From Lachnospiraceae bacterium (lineage in GTDB: Bacteria > Bacillota > Clostridia > Lachnospirales > Lachnospiraceae): 64,000 nucleotides of DNA. The stretch lies in contig CAAFXG010000316.1 in NCBI GenBank assembly GCA_900766925.1, positions 1 through 64,000 on the forward strand, read 5' to 3'. The translations under genes and the position numbers were made by a program. This document shows positions 24,417-33,632 of this stretch, in pieces (position 1 is the stretch's first letter; each line of letters starts with the position of its first letter). The notes beneath the pieces are model-generated. The model searched no databases, had not been told where the DNA came from, and saw only the letters and a list, made by a program, of their open reading frames with translations.

Positions 24417-26960
24417 ATGAAAAATCTTGTATTTGGTATTCTGGCACACGTTGATGCCGGTAAGACAACTTTATCTGAAGCCATGCTTTATCATGCAGGA
24501 ATTCTAAAAAATCCCGGAAGGGTAGATAATCGCGATACAATGCTTGACAGTAATGAAATGGAGCGGGCAAGAGGTATAACTATATTTTCTAAGCAGGCAC
24601 ATTTTGAGGTTGATAACACTCATATAACTTTACTCGATACACCGGGACACGTGGATTTTTCGGCAGAAATGGAACGTACACTTTCTGTTTTAGATTACGC
24701 TATTCTGGTGATAAGTGCAACTGACGGTGTGCAGGGGCATACCAGGACGCTTTGGAAACTGTTTGATGAATACAAAATTCCTGTTTTTATTTTTGTAAAT
24801 AAAATGGATCAGCATAATAGTGATAAAGCTGAAATATTAACAAAGCTTCAGGCAGAGCTTTCGGAGGGCTGTGTTGATTTATCAGCTTCAGAAGCATACG
24901 AGGAAATTGCCGTGGTCTCGGGGGATGAAAAGCTACTTGAATACTATCTGTCCAATGGAACTATTTCAAAAGATGTTATAATTAATCTTATTGGTCAGCG
25001 TAAAATATTTCCGTGCTATTTTGGTTCAGCATTAAAATTATATGGTGTCAGTGATCTTCTTGACGGTATAGATATCTATACAAAGGAACCTTCATATGGG
25101 GAGAAATTCGGTGCAAGAGTTTATAAAATTACCCGTGACCCACAGGGAAACAGATTGACACATATGAAGATAACAGGCGGTAAATTAACAATAAAATGTC
25201 CGGTAACTGCCGATGAAAAGGTAAACCAGATTCGCATATATAATGGCGACAAATACGATAACATAAACGAGATAGGACCCGGACATGTTTGTGCAGTTAC
25301 AGGTTTAAACAGCACCAGGGCAGGAGATGGCTTAGGCTTTGAATCAGACAATGACATTCAGCTTATTGAACCTGTACTAACATACAAATTATCCCTGCCT
25401 GACAATATGTCATCCAGAAAAATATATCCTGAGATGAAATGTCTTGAAGAAGAATTGCCGGAGCTTTGTGTAAACTGGAACGAAGAAGCAGAAGAAATAA
25501 CAGTTAAACTTATGGGACTTGTTCAGATAGAAATATTAACATCCCTTATTAATAAAAGATTTGGCTTTGAACCCATATTTGGAACAGGAACAATTACATA
25601 CAAGGAAACCATTTCCAATACAGTAATAGGAGTGGGACATTTTGAACCCTTACGGCATTACGCAGAGGTACATCTTTTGATGGAACCTGCAGAGCCGGGG
25701 ACCGGAATAATACTTGATACCAATTGTAGCGAGGATGTACTTGAACGTAACTGGCAACGATTAATTCTGACACATCTTAAGGAAAAAAAACATCTGGGAG
25801 TACTCACCGGTTCAGCGCTGACTGATGTAAAAATTACTGTTATTAACGGCAGGGCACATCAAAAGCATACAGAAGGCGGAGACTTTCGGCAGGCAACCTA
25901 CAGGGCAGTCCGCCAGGGACTTATGCAGGCTGAAGCTGTATTGCTTGAACCATACTATAATTTCAGAATAGAAATACCTTCGGATATGGTTGGGCGTGTC
26001 ATGACCGATATTGAGACTATGCACGCAACAATTAATCCGCCTGATATTACCGGTGACTACGCTGTTATCAAGGGTTATGGTCCTGTTGCTACAATGAGAG
26101 ATTATCAGATTAATCTGAATGCATATACAAGGGGCTGTGGAAATATTTTTGTAAGCTTCAGAGGCTATGATATATGTCATAATCAGGATGAAGTGGTATC
26201 ACAAATAAACTACAATCCTGATAATGACCTTAAAAATCCTTCTTCCTCTGTTTTTTGTGCACATGGTTCAGGCTTTATTGTTCCATGGTATGAGGTTCCT
26301 GAATATATGCATGTGTCTGATGAGACGGAAACAGATATATTCTCTGTAAATCCAGACCTATACAAACCGAAGGCCGGCTTTGACTATTCAATCGACCTTG
26401 AGGAAATAGATGCTATTTTTTCAAGAACCTTTAATGCAAACATCAAATCAGATAAGCATGATTTTAAGAAAAAGAAAACTAATTTACAATATTATACAAA
26501 AACCAATACCGGAAAAATAAATCCATCCCGTGAAAAAATGCTTATTGTTGACGGATATAATGTTATTTTTGCATGGGAAGAATTAAAGTCCCTTGCAGGT
26601 ATTAATATTGATTCCGCCAAAGACAGGCTTATTCATATATTATCTAATTATTACGGAATAACAGGAGAAAAACTTCTTTTAGTTTTTGACGGATACAAGC
26701 TAAAGGGCAATTACGGAAGTAACGTTGCCGTGGATGACATAGAAATTGTTCATACAAAGGAGGGTGAGACTGCAGACCAATATATTGAGAAATATACCTA
26801 TACCAATGCGGACAAATATGATATAACAGTTGCAACCTCGGATGGTCTGATACAGACAATCTGCCGTTCCAAGGGCTGTCGCATACTTTCATCAAGAGAA
26901 CTTTTGGATATAATTGAGGTAACGTCGCAAAAATTACGTGATGAATATCACATTGACTAA
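24417..26960 (+). CDS. TetM-like ribosome-binding GTPase fused to a Rae1/YacP-like NYN nuclease
   Basis: 847 residues. Residues 1-670 are an EF-G-like translational GTPase of the TetM/TetO ribosomal-protection type: G1 AHVDAGKTT, G2 RGITI, G3 DTPGHVDF, G4 NKMD, and EF-G domains II to V. A basic linker (about 672-706) joins a C-terminal domain (708-847) with LIVDGYNVIFAWEEL, LLLVFDGYKLKG, TKEGETADQYIEKYT, VATSDG and SSRELLDII. These blocks match Rae1 (YacP), a PIN/NYN endoribonuclease that cuts mRNA in the ribosomal A site of Bacillus subtilis; key Asp residues are kept. The fusion would bring a nuclease to the same site that the GTPase visits. Own promoter and leader hairpin, weak SD. Whether it gives tetracycline resistance cannot be told. 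Confidence 0.88.
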   Translation: MKNLVFGILAHVDAGKTTLSEAMLYHAGILKNPGRVDNRDTMLDSNEMERARGITIFSKQAHFEVDNTHITLLDTPGHVDFSAEMERTLSVLDYAILVISATDGVQGHTRTLWKLFDEYKIPVFIFVNKMDQHNSDKAEILTKLQAELSEGCVDLSASEAYEEIAVVSGDEKLLEYYLSNGTISKDVIINLIGQRKIFPCYFGSALKLYGVSDLLDGIDIYTKEPSYGEKFGARVYKITRDPQGNRLTHMKITGGKLTIKCPVTADEKVNQIRIYNGDKYDNINEIGPGHVCAVTGLNSTRAGDGLGFESDNDIQLIEPVLTYKLSLPDNMSSRKIYPEMKCLEEELPELCVNWNEEAEEITVKLMGLVQIEILTSLINKRFGFEPIFGTGTITYKETISNTVIGVGHFEPLRHYAEVHLLMEPAEPGTGIILDTNCSEDVLERNWQRLILTHLKEKKHLGVLTGSALTDVKITVINGRAHQKHTEGGDFRQATYRAVRQGLMQAEAVLLEPYYNFRIEIPSDMVGRVMTDIETMHATINPPDITGDYAVIKGYGPVATMRDYQINLNAYTRGCGNIFVSFRGYDICHNQDEVVSQINYNPDNDLKNPSSSVFCAHGSGFIVPWYEVPEYMHVSDETETDIFSVNPDLYKPKAGFDYSIDLEEIDAIFSRTFNANIKSDKHDFKKKKTNLQYYTKTNTGKINPSREKMLIVDGYNVIFAWEELKSLAGINIDSAKDRLIHILSNYYGITGEKLLLVFDGYKLKGNYGSNVAVDDIEIVHTKEGETADQYIEKYTYTNADKYDITVATSDGLIQTICRSKGCRILSSRELLDIIEVTSQKLRDEYHID

Positions 26961-26962
26961 AT

Positions 26963-26995
26963 ATATCAGGCTATTAAGGCTATTGATATTTTTTA
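26963..26995 (+). terminator. probable terminator after the TetM-Rae1-like gene
   Basis: ATATCA (26963-26968) pairs with TGATAT (26984-26989), with possible further pairing of GGCTAT-like repeats inside, followed by a T run to 26995. The stem is weak. Confidence 0.5.
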
Positions 26996-27082
26996 TCAGA
27001 TAAATTTGAGAATAATATTTTATTATTTGGGAATTTTATATTATAGTTAAGTTGCAGTACATAATATCAAGGAGGAACGCTT

Positions 27083-27391
27083 ATGTCAGTGCTAAATATT
27101 ACAACTAACAACTTTGAACAGGAGGTGCTTAATTCAGATATACCTGTATTGGTCGATTTCTGGGCAGCATGGTGTGGTCCCTGCAAGATGCTTGCACCGA
27201 TTGTTGAAGCGGTAGCGGAAGCAAGAAATGATGTAAAGATTTGTAAGGTAAATGTTGATGAAGAACCGGATCTTGCAATCAAATACAAAGTAATGAACAT
27301 TCCAACGTTAGCTAAATTTGTTAATGGACAGCTTGTTGATAAATCCGTAGGAGTAATTTCAAAGTCAGAATTAAACGAGTTTTTGGGATGA
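27083..27391 (+). CDS. trxA: thioredoxin
   Basis: 102 residues, standard length. Active site WCGPCK with C31 and C34, cis-Pro segment NIPTLAKF. General protein-disulfide reductant, recycled by the thioredoxin reductase encoded 34 bp downstream. SD AAGGAGG (27069-27075). Confidence 0.97.
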   Translation: MSVLNITTNNFEQEVLNSDIPVLVDFWAAWCGPCKMLAPIVEAVAEARNDVKICKVNVDEEPDLAIKYKVMNIPTLAKFVNGQLVDKSVGVISKSELNEFLG

Positions 27392-27425
27392 ATTTTGATA
27401 ATAAAAACATTTTTCAGGAGGAAGT

Positions 27426-28331
27426 ATGACAGATATATGCATTATAGGCGGTGGAACAGCGGGTTTAACCGCAGCAATATATGGATTACGTGCCGGAAAA
27501 AGCGTTAAGCTCATAGAGGAACTTACTTATGGTGGTCAGATTATCAATTCTAATTCAATAGAAAATTATCCCGGATTTAAAAATATCTCAGGATATGAAT
27601 TTTCGACAGCTTTATATGAACAGGCATTGGAGCAGGGGCTTGATTTCATAGCCGATACGTGTATAGAATTAGTTAAAGCTGAAGATAAATTTACAATAAG
27701 CTGTAAAGAGAACACCATAGAAGCAAAGACAGTAATTATTGCAACGGGCGTAAAGAGACGTAAGCTTAACGTTCCCGGTGAGGAACGATTAGCCGGCAAT
27801 GGTGTTTCGTATTGTGCAACATGTGACGGTGCTTTTTTTAAGGGACGTGACGTTGCTATATGCGGTGGTGGAAATACAGCCTTGGATGAAGCAATCTTTC
27901 TTTCAAATTATTGCAGTAAGGTAATATTAATTCACAGAAGAGAGGAATTCAGAGGCTCATCAAATAAACTTTCATTGTTAGAAGCACGTAATAATGTTGA
28001 AATAATTAAAAATTCAACTATTTTGTGTGTTAATGGTACCGAAGAGGTTTCATCAATAACTTATCGCGATAATATAACAGGAAAATCAGTTGAAAAGCCG
28101 GTTAGTGGAGTCTTTGTTGCAATAGGACAGGCACCTGATAATTCATTTGCCGCTAAAATTGTCAATCTTGATGAATCAGGTTATGTTATTGCCAATGAAG
28201 ATTGCAAGACAAACGTTTTCGGTCTTTTTACCGCAGGTGATTGTAGAACAAAAGAAATAAGACAGCTTACTACAGCTACCGCAGATGGTACGGTTGCCGC
28301 TTTACAGGCCTGTAAATATATTGATATGTAA
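27426..28331 (+). CDS. trxB: thioredoxin-disulfide reductase
   Basis: 301 residues. FAD motif GGGTAGLTAA near the N-terminus, redox pair C130/C133 in YCATCDGAFF, NADPH motif GGGNTALDEA with HRREEFR, and the C-terminal FAD-binding TAGDCR. It reduces TrxA using NADPH. It forms an operon with trxA and is closed by a long hairpin terminator. SD AGGAGG. Confidence 0.96.
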   Translation: MTDICIIGGGTAGLTAAIYGLRAGKSVKLIEELTYGGQIINSNSIENYPGFKNISGYEFSTALYEQALEQGLDFIADTCIELVKAEDKFTISCKENTIEAKTVIIATGVKRRKLNVPGEERLAGNGVSYCATCDGAFFKGRDVAICGGGNTALDEAIFLSNYCSKVILIHRREEFRGSSNKLSLLEARNNVEIIKNSTILCVNGTEEVSSITYRDNITGKSVEKPVSGVFVAIGQAPDNSFAAKIVNLDESGYVIANEDCKTNVFGLFTAGDCRTKEIRQLTTATADGTVAALQACKYIDM

Positions 28332-28339
28332 TATGTCAT

Positions 28340-28417
28340 AAAAGTTAATTTATATAAGAAAGTATATGATTATGTAACCCTAAATCATATATTTCCTTGT
28401 TAAATTAACTTTTTTTG
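28340..28417 (+). terminator. long hairpin terminator of trxAB
   Basis: AAAGTTAATTTA (from 28341) pairs with TAAATTAACTTT (28401-28412), and inside AAGAAAGTATATGATT pairs with AATCATATATTTCCTT. The structure runs into a seven-T run at 28410-28416. Immediately after come TTGGTA (28415-28420) and, 17 bp on, TTATAA (28438-28443), a weak candidate promoter of the receptor gene. Confidence 0.7.
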
Positions 28418-28466
28418 GTAAAATATTTCCATAATGTTTATAAAATAAACCAGGGGGACTGAAATT

Positions 28467-30167
28467 ATGGAACACAAAAAGATTAAACTAATAAACTCAG
28501 TTAAAACAAGAGTAATTACTGCAATGTTTTTAATGGCATTATTAACGGGAATAGCCTTACTGGTTATGATTATTCCTAGCTTTAAGAAAACCTTAAATAA
28601 TGACACCAAAAGCTATATGACCGATATGGCAAAGGCTTACGGAATCATGTTAGATGAAGAAAAAAACCTTGTTGGCCTTTCAGAGACATTATCTCCGGAC
28701 AATCTGTCAGAAGCAGTTGGCGGAGTGAAGGTTAATGGTTTGAAATCAAGTTACATATATGTTGTAAGTGCAAACGGAACCATGCTTTATCATCCTACGG
28801 CAGATAAAATCGGTAAATCTGTTGAAAATGCTGCAGTACTTGCAACTGTAGATAAAATTTCAAAAGGGCAGAAGGTAGAAAATGAGGTTATCGAATATGA
28901 TTTCAAGGGTGTTACGAAGTATGCCGGAATATATGTCAATGATGCTCAGGATTTTATTGTAGTTGTAACGGCCGATGAAAAAGAGGTTATGGCTCCGCTT
29001 AACTTAGTAATTAATAAGACAGTTATCAGCCTGATTATTGTCCTTGGACTGATAATTGTAATTGGCTCATTTATTGCTTACAGACTAATTAAACCAATTA
29101 ACGAAATTGCCATGGTAGCTTCTGACTTGGCAGATATGAATTTTGCGGAACATCCAAAGCTTAACCTACTCGGAAAGCATAAGGATGAGGTAGGACATAT
29201 GGCCCGTTCGCTTGAATATCTCAGGAGTGAGCTTGTTGAGGCCTTCATATCCATAAAAGCTAAGAGTGATGAGGTTATGAATGCTTCCACATCACTTACC
29301 TCTGATGCAGCTGAAACTACAATAACAATGGAGCAGGTTGAAAATGCCGTAAATGATATTGCCGAAGGCGCAAACTCACAAGCTGCGGAAACTCAGAAAG
29401 CAACTGATAATGTAATTATTATGGGAAATATGGTTAAGGATACCAATGAGGAGGTTAATAATCTTCTTACATTTGCCCGGGAAATACAACTTTCAGTTAA
29501 CGAAGCCAAGGAGGTTCTGCGTAATCTGGAAGCAGTTAATAACAATGCAAAGGAATATATTGATATTATTGCAAATCAGACCAATACTACAAATGAATCA
29601 GCACTTAAGATAAGTGAGGCTACCAGACTTATTACAGCTATTGCCGAAGAAACCAACCTGCTTTCCCTCAATGCATCCATTGAAGCTGCAAGAGCCGGTG
29701 AACACGGAAGAGGCTTTGCGGTTGTGGCTGCTGAAATTCAGACGCTTGCAGAACAATCCAATGAATCTGCAAAGCAGATAGAAATAATTATTCAACAGTT
29801 ACTTTCAGATTCTGAAAAGGCCGTTGAAACAATGTCAGATGTCAAGGATATTATTAATATTCAAAGTGAGCATGTAGCTCAGACTGACACTGCCTTTAAC
29901 AGAATTTCTGACGGAATTACCGAATCAATCAAAGGAATTAATACAATTTCTGACAAAACCTCAAGTCTTGATTCTGCCAGAATAAATGTGGTTGACATTG
30001 TTCAGAATCTTACTGCAATTGCAGAGCAGAATGCTGCAGATACAGAGGAAACATCAGCGTCAACAACAGAGGTAACAGCAATTGTAGAAGGTATTTCCGA
30101 TAAGTCCGAATCACTTCGTAAGGTTGCAGGAGCTCTTGACGAGGGTATATCAATTTTCAGATACTAA
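28467..30167 (+). CDS. methyl-accepting chemotaxis protein
   Basis: 566 residues. Membrane helix about 17-36, extracellular single Cache-like sensor domain (40-180, with SSYIYVVSANGTMLYHPTADKIG), second helix about 185-207, HAMP domain (208-260, RLIKPINEIA), and the signalling domain with the conserved hairpin tip (IAEETNLLSLNASIEAARAGEHGRGFAVVA, around 393-420). It relays a small-molecule signal to CheA. The Cache type suggests organic-acid or amino-acid ligands, not certain. No other chemotaxis gene is in the window, but its presence suggests a motile organism. It is followed by the structured element at 30193. Confidence 0.93.
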   Translation: MEHKKIKLINSVKTRVITAMFLMALLTGIALLVMIIPSFKKTLNNDTKSYMTDMAKAYGIMLDEEKNLVGLSETLSPDNLSEAVGGVKVNGLKSSYIYVVSANGTMLYHPTADKIGKSVENAAVLATVDKISKGQKVENEVIEYDFKGVTKYAGIYVNDAQDFIVVVTADEKEVMAPLNLVINKTVISLIIVLGLIIVIGSFIAYRLIKPINEIAMVASDLADMNFAEHPKLNLLGKHKDEVGHMARSLEYLRSELVEAFISIKAKSDEVMNASTSLTSDAAETTITMEQVENAVNDIAEGANSQAAETQKATDNVIIMGNMVKDTNEEVNNLLTFAREIQLSVNEAKEVLRNLEAVNNNAKEYIDIIANQTNTTNESALKISEATRLITAIAEETNLLSLNASIEAARAGEHGRGFAVVAAEIQTLAEQSNESAKQIEIIIQQLLSDSEKAVETMSDVKDIINIQSEHVAQTDTAFNRISDGITESIKGINTISDKTSSLDSARINVVDIVQNLTAIAEQNAADTEETSASTTEVTAIVEGISDKSESLRKVAGALDEGISIFRY

Positions 30168-30192
30168 GCATACAATTTAATATTATAAACAT

Positions 30193-30380
30193 ATAAAAAA
30201 AGCGTGATTCTGTCGGCACCGGCTGTATATATAGCTAATAAAAAGACCGTTTGGCAACGTCAGCACTTAACGAGCGTGTTTTTAGACGAGTTTAGTACTG
30301 TTACGTTGACAACCGAGCGGGAGTAAGTCTTATTATTAGCTATATATACAGCCGGTACCGACAGAATCACGTTTTTTTAT
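30193..30380. repeat. structured interspersed element, copy 1 (minus orientation)
   Basis: 188 bp. Arms 30193-30247 and 30327-30380 are inverted repeats of about 54 nt (two mismatches and one bulge), with A7 and T7 at the outer ends. The 79-nt centre (30248-30326), read on the minus strand, matches the centre of the element at 44470-44673 at about 64 of 80 positions, including blocks GCTCGGTTGT, GTACTAAACTCG and CACGCTCGTTAAGTG. The arms of the two copies are mostly different but each is self-complementary. It lies between the receptor gene and thiC and can act as a terminator in both directions. Confidence 0.85.
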
Positions 30381-30449
30381 ATTCATACATTGTTTTTTGG
30401 TATATTTTGTGATATTTTATAGAAGAGTATGTTTATTTGGAGGTTTGTA

Positions 30450-31754
30450 ATGAGAGAATATTCTACACAAATGGAAGCGGCAAGAAAAGGAATTATTACA
30501 CCCGAATTAAAAAAGGTTGCAGATAAAGAAAAAATGTCTGTAGATGAATTATTGCCATTAGTTGCAAGTGGTAAAGTTGTTATTTGTGCTAACAAAAATC
30601 ATAAATGTCTTGAACCACAGGGTGTGGGCTCAATGCTTACAACCAAAATTAATGTAAATCTTGGTGTTTCGAAGGATTGCAAGGATTATGATATAGAAAT
30701 GAAAAAGGTTATGGAAGCAGTCGATATGGGTGCACATGCAATAATGGATTTGTCATCACATGGTAATACTATTCCGTTTAGAAGAAAACTCACCTCGGAA
30801 TGTCCTGTTATGATAGGAACCGTGCCTGTATATGATTCTGTTATACACTATCAGAGGGATCTTGCAACCCTCACTGCAAAGGATTTTATAGATGTTGTGC
30901 GTCTTCACGCCGAAGATGGTGTTGATTTTGTTACACTTCACTGCGGAATTACCCGTAAGACTATAGAACAAATTAAAAATCACAAGCGTAAGATGAATAT
31001 AGTATCAAGAGGCGGTTCTCTCGTCTTTGCATGGATGACGATGACCGGTAACGAAAATCCATTTTATGAATATTATGACGAGATATTAGATATATGCAGA
31101 GAATATGATGTTACAATTTCACTTGGAGATGCGTGCCGCCCGGGTTGTCTTGCTGACGCATCGGATGTATGCCAGATTGAAGAGCTGGTTCGGCTTGGAG
31201 AGCTTACCAAACGTGCATGGGAAAAGGATGTACAGGTTATGGTTGAAGGTCCCGGACATATGCCTATGGATCAGATTGCAGCCAATATGAAGCTTCAACA
31301 GACAATTTGTATGGGAGCACCATTTTATGTACTCGGACCGCTTGTAACAGATATTGCACCGGGATATGACCATATTACATCAGCTATCGGAGGTGCAATT
31401 GCTGCAGCTTCAGGTGCAGCGTTTCTGTGCTATGTTACACCTGCTGAGCATTTGGCACTTCCTAATGTTGAAGATGTAAAGCAGGGTATAATCGCATCTA
31501 AGATTGCAGCCCACGCGGCTGACATTGCCAAGGGAATAAGAGGTGCAAGAGATATAGACGACAGGATGGCTGACGCAAGACGGGCTCTTGACTGGGAAAC
31601 ACAGTGGGAGTGTGCCATAGATCCTGATACTGCCAGGGCAATCCGTGATGACAGAAGTCCTGAGCATGATGATACATGCTCAATGTGCGGTAAATTCTGT
31701 GCCGTAAGGAGTATGAATAAGGCGTTAGCAGGTGAATACATAGATATTTTATAA
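30450..31754 (+). CDS. thiC: phosphomethylpyrimidine synthase ThiC
   Basis: 434 residues from ATG 30450 behind TTTGGAGG (an in-frame ATG at 30429 has no SD). Radical-SAM enzyme that converts aminoimidazole ribotide to the HMP-P pyrimidine of thiamine. The atypical cluster motif CSMCGKFC (CX2CX4C) is at the C-terminus, and EGPGHMPMDQI and DACRPGCLADASD are present. The short form without the long N-terminal region is usual in Clostridia. No other thiamine gene is nearby and I see no TPP-riboswitch consensus in the 70 bp upstream of the start. Confidence 0.96.
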   Translation: MREYSTQMEAARKGIITPELKKVADKEKMSVDELLPLVASGKVVICANKNHKCLEPQGVGSMLTTKINVNLGVSKDCKDYDIEMKKVMEAVDMGAHAIMDLSSHGNTIPFRRKLTSECPVMIGTVPVYDSVIHYQRDLATLTAKDFIDVVRLHAEDGVDFVTLHCGITRKTIEQIKNHKRKMNIVSRGGSLVFAWMTMTGNENPFYEYYDEILDICREYDVTISLGDACRPGCLADASDVCQIEELVRLGELTKRAWEKDVQVMVEGPGHMPMDQIAANMKLQQTICMGAPFYVLGPLVTDIAPGYDHITSAIGGAIAAASGAAFLCYVTPAEHLALPNVEDVKQGIIASKIAAHAADIAKGIRGARDIDDRMADARRALDWETQWECAIDPDTARAIRDDRSPEHDDTCSMCGKFCAVRSMNKALAGEYIDIL

Positions 31755-31772
31755 TAGGGGGGAAAAAGCAAA

Positions 31773-32705
31773 ATGGATTATCAGGAAGTATTGTACATAC
31801 TCAAGAGAAAAGTGAGAAGAATATTCAAAAAAACCAAGAAATTTTGTAAAAGAACCTGGCGTAAATTTGTACATTGGTTAAGATGGTATATCCGTTTGCT
31901 TATCAGGCATACTAAGGCTAAGGATTACAGCGTATTAATCTATACAATTACAGCATTAATTGTATTTATTCTTGTGATTTCATTGATTGGAAAAGCATTT
32001 TCATCACTTGGTCACAAGGACAAAAAAAAGGAAGTCGAGCCTACAACCGAGATTGTAACCCCGGTTGAACCTACCATGACAGATGCAGAAAGAGAGCACC
32101 AACAGCTTGTAAGCCAGAGTAAGATTATATATGACAATAACAAGGATTTCCTTATTCTTGTAAATGATACTCATCCACTTGATGAAGATTACACCTTTGA
32201 ACATCATACCTTAAACAGCGGATACGATATTGACGAGAGAATATTTAATGATTTGGTTAACATGCTTACGGACCTTAATAATGAGGATTTACATTATTCA
32301 ATTGTATCAGGATACAGAAGCAGACAATACCAGCAGTCATTAATTGATAATGACGTTGCAACATACATGAATCAGGGTATGTCACAGGAGGAGGCCTATG
32401 AATTAACGATACAGTCTGTACAGCTCCCGGGTTGTAGTGAACACGAGACCGGACTTGCTCTTGATATTACCTCTGAGGGCATTTATGAGCTGACAGAGAA
32501 TATTCAAGAATATGAAACCATACAGTGGCTTACTGAAAATTGTCATAAATACGGCTTTATATTAAGATATCCAAAGGATAAGGTTTCATCAACAGGAATA
32601 AAATACGAACCTTGGCATTTCAGATATGTTGGTCTGGAGGCGGCTGCCTTCCTTCAGAAAAATAATCTGTCATTGGAGGAATTTTATGAGCTGCTAGGCA
32701 AATAA
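31773..32705 (+). CDS. membrane-anchored D,D-carboxypeptidase, VanY/M15B type
   Basis: 310 residues. A basic cytoplasmic N-terminus, one membrane helix (about 52-74), a short linker and an extracellular M15B zinc peptidase domain: SGYRSRQYQQSLI, EHETGLALDI (zinc His and Asp), and EPWHFRYVG (catalytic Glu/His). It trims the terminal D-Ala of peptidoglycan stem peptides. The VanY label refers to the family; no vancomycin-resistance genes are present. SD GGGGGG/GGGGAAA. First gene after thiC in a tight run with the TPR gene 18 bp behind. Confidence 0.88.
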   Translation: MDYQEVLYILKRKVRRIFKKTKKFCKRTWRKFVHWLRWYIRLLIRHTKAKDYSVLIYTITALIVFILVISLIGKAFSSLGHKDKKKEVEPTTEIVTPVEPTMTDAEREHQQLVSQSKIIYDNNKDFLILVNDTHPLDEDYTFEHHTLNSGYDIDERIFNDLVNMLTDLNNEDLHYSIVSGYRSRQYQQSLIDNDVATYMNQGMSQEEAYELTIQSVQLPGCSEHETGLALDITSEGIYELTENIQEYETIQWLTENCHKYGFILRYPKDKVSSTGIKYEPWHFRYVGLEAAAFLQKNNLSLEEFYELLGK

Positions 32706-32723
32706 TTTTTAGGGGAATAAATT

Positions 32724-33605
32724 ATGTCCAAAAAAGAGAGCAAAAGAAGAATCAAGCGTCGCAGTAAATCATATAGGAGAGCAATGATATATGTAAATCT
32801 GTTCTTCGTATGCTTTATAATATTTTTCTTTATATTTGGGGCTGTTCATACCTTTACCAACAAAAAGAATTATCGAAAGGATGGTATTGAATATTACAAG
32901 CTCGAGGAATATGAGGCGGCAATCGAAAGCTTTGACAGGGCATTGGCATGCAATCAGTGGTTTTCTTCCAAAATGAATGTTGATATTGAATTATACAAGG
33001 CTTCCTGTTATATGGAGCTACATGATTATGAGGGAGCAGCAAGAACATATTCTGACATAGTAAAAAAATATAAGTCAATTTATTTCGACAAAGAAAAGGT
33101 TGATTTTATGATTATTTTAAATCAGAACCTTCAGAAATATTCAGACGGAGACCTTATTTCAACTGTTTCTGTCTTTTGTGAGGCTGTTGAAAAGGGATAC
33201 TATGAAATGAGCCTTTATGCTGCCATATGCTATGAAGCGCAGGAAGATATGGAACAGATGAAGCAATATTATGACATCTACAGTAATCATTTTGGTATGA
33301 ATTCATTTTTGTATTACAAATATGCAACATACTATATTCTTAAGGAAGATTATTCCACGGCCCTTTCATATGTTGAGGATGGGATTGCCGGAACCGATCA
33401 GGAGTATATAAGATATCTGTTATTTGAACAGATATTATGTTATGAAAAGCTTCATATGTACAATGACGCACTTGATTTAGCCACCAGCTATATTTCCAGA
33501 TATCCGGATGATGTACGGGGGCAGGATATGTACGAATTTCTTGATACAAGAGTTAACATTAACGAAACTCCACTCAGTGACAAATTCACTGATAAACAGG
33601 AATAA
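32724..33605 (+). CDS. membrane-anchored TPR protein
   Basis: 293 residues. Very basic first 20 residues, one membrane helix (21-41), then tetratricopeptide repeats from about 52 on (DGIEYYKLEEYEAAIESFDRAL is the clearest unit; others near 90, 195 and 225). TPR domains act as protein-binding scaffolds. The partner is unknown; the adjacent carboxypeptidase with the same topology suggests work at the cell envelope. Confidence 0.75.
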   Translation: MSKKESKRRIKRRSKSYRRAMIYVNLFFVCFIIFFFIFGAVHTFTNKKNYRKDGIEYYKLEEYEAAIESFDRALACNQWFSSKMNVDIELYKASCYMELHDYEGAARTYSDIVKKYKSIYFDKEKVDFMIILNQNLQKYSDGDLISTVSVFCEAVEKGYYEMSLYAAICYEAQEDMEQMKQYYDIYSNHFGMNSFLYYKYATYYILKEDYSTALSYVEDGIAGTDQEYIRYLLFEQILCYEKLHMYNDALDLATSYISRYPDDVRGQDMYEFLDTRVNINETPLSDKFTDKQE

Positions 33606-33632
33606 TATTATGTAAATAACAGGTGATTTCTT

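Noticed and set aside
24417..26960. Calling this gene an acquired tetracycline-resistance determinant
   Set aside because: It is in a chromosomal setting without mobile-element marks, is fused to a nuclease domain and base use looks like its neighbours; resistance cannot be claimed.
30193..30380. Insertion sequence or integron attC interpretation of the palindromic elements
   Set aside because: No transposase or integrase, no direct-repeat target duplication seen, and the arms differ between copies, unlike IS ends.
31773..32705. Vancomycin resistance from a VanY-like gene
   Set aside because: No vanHAX-like genes; M15B carboxypeptidases are common housekeeping enzymes in Clostridia.
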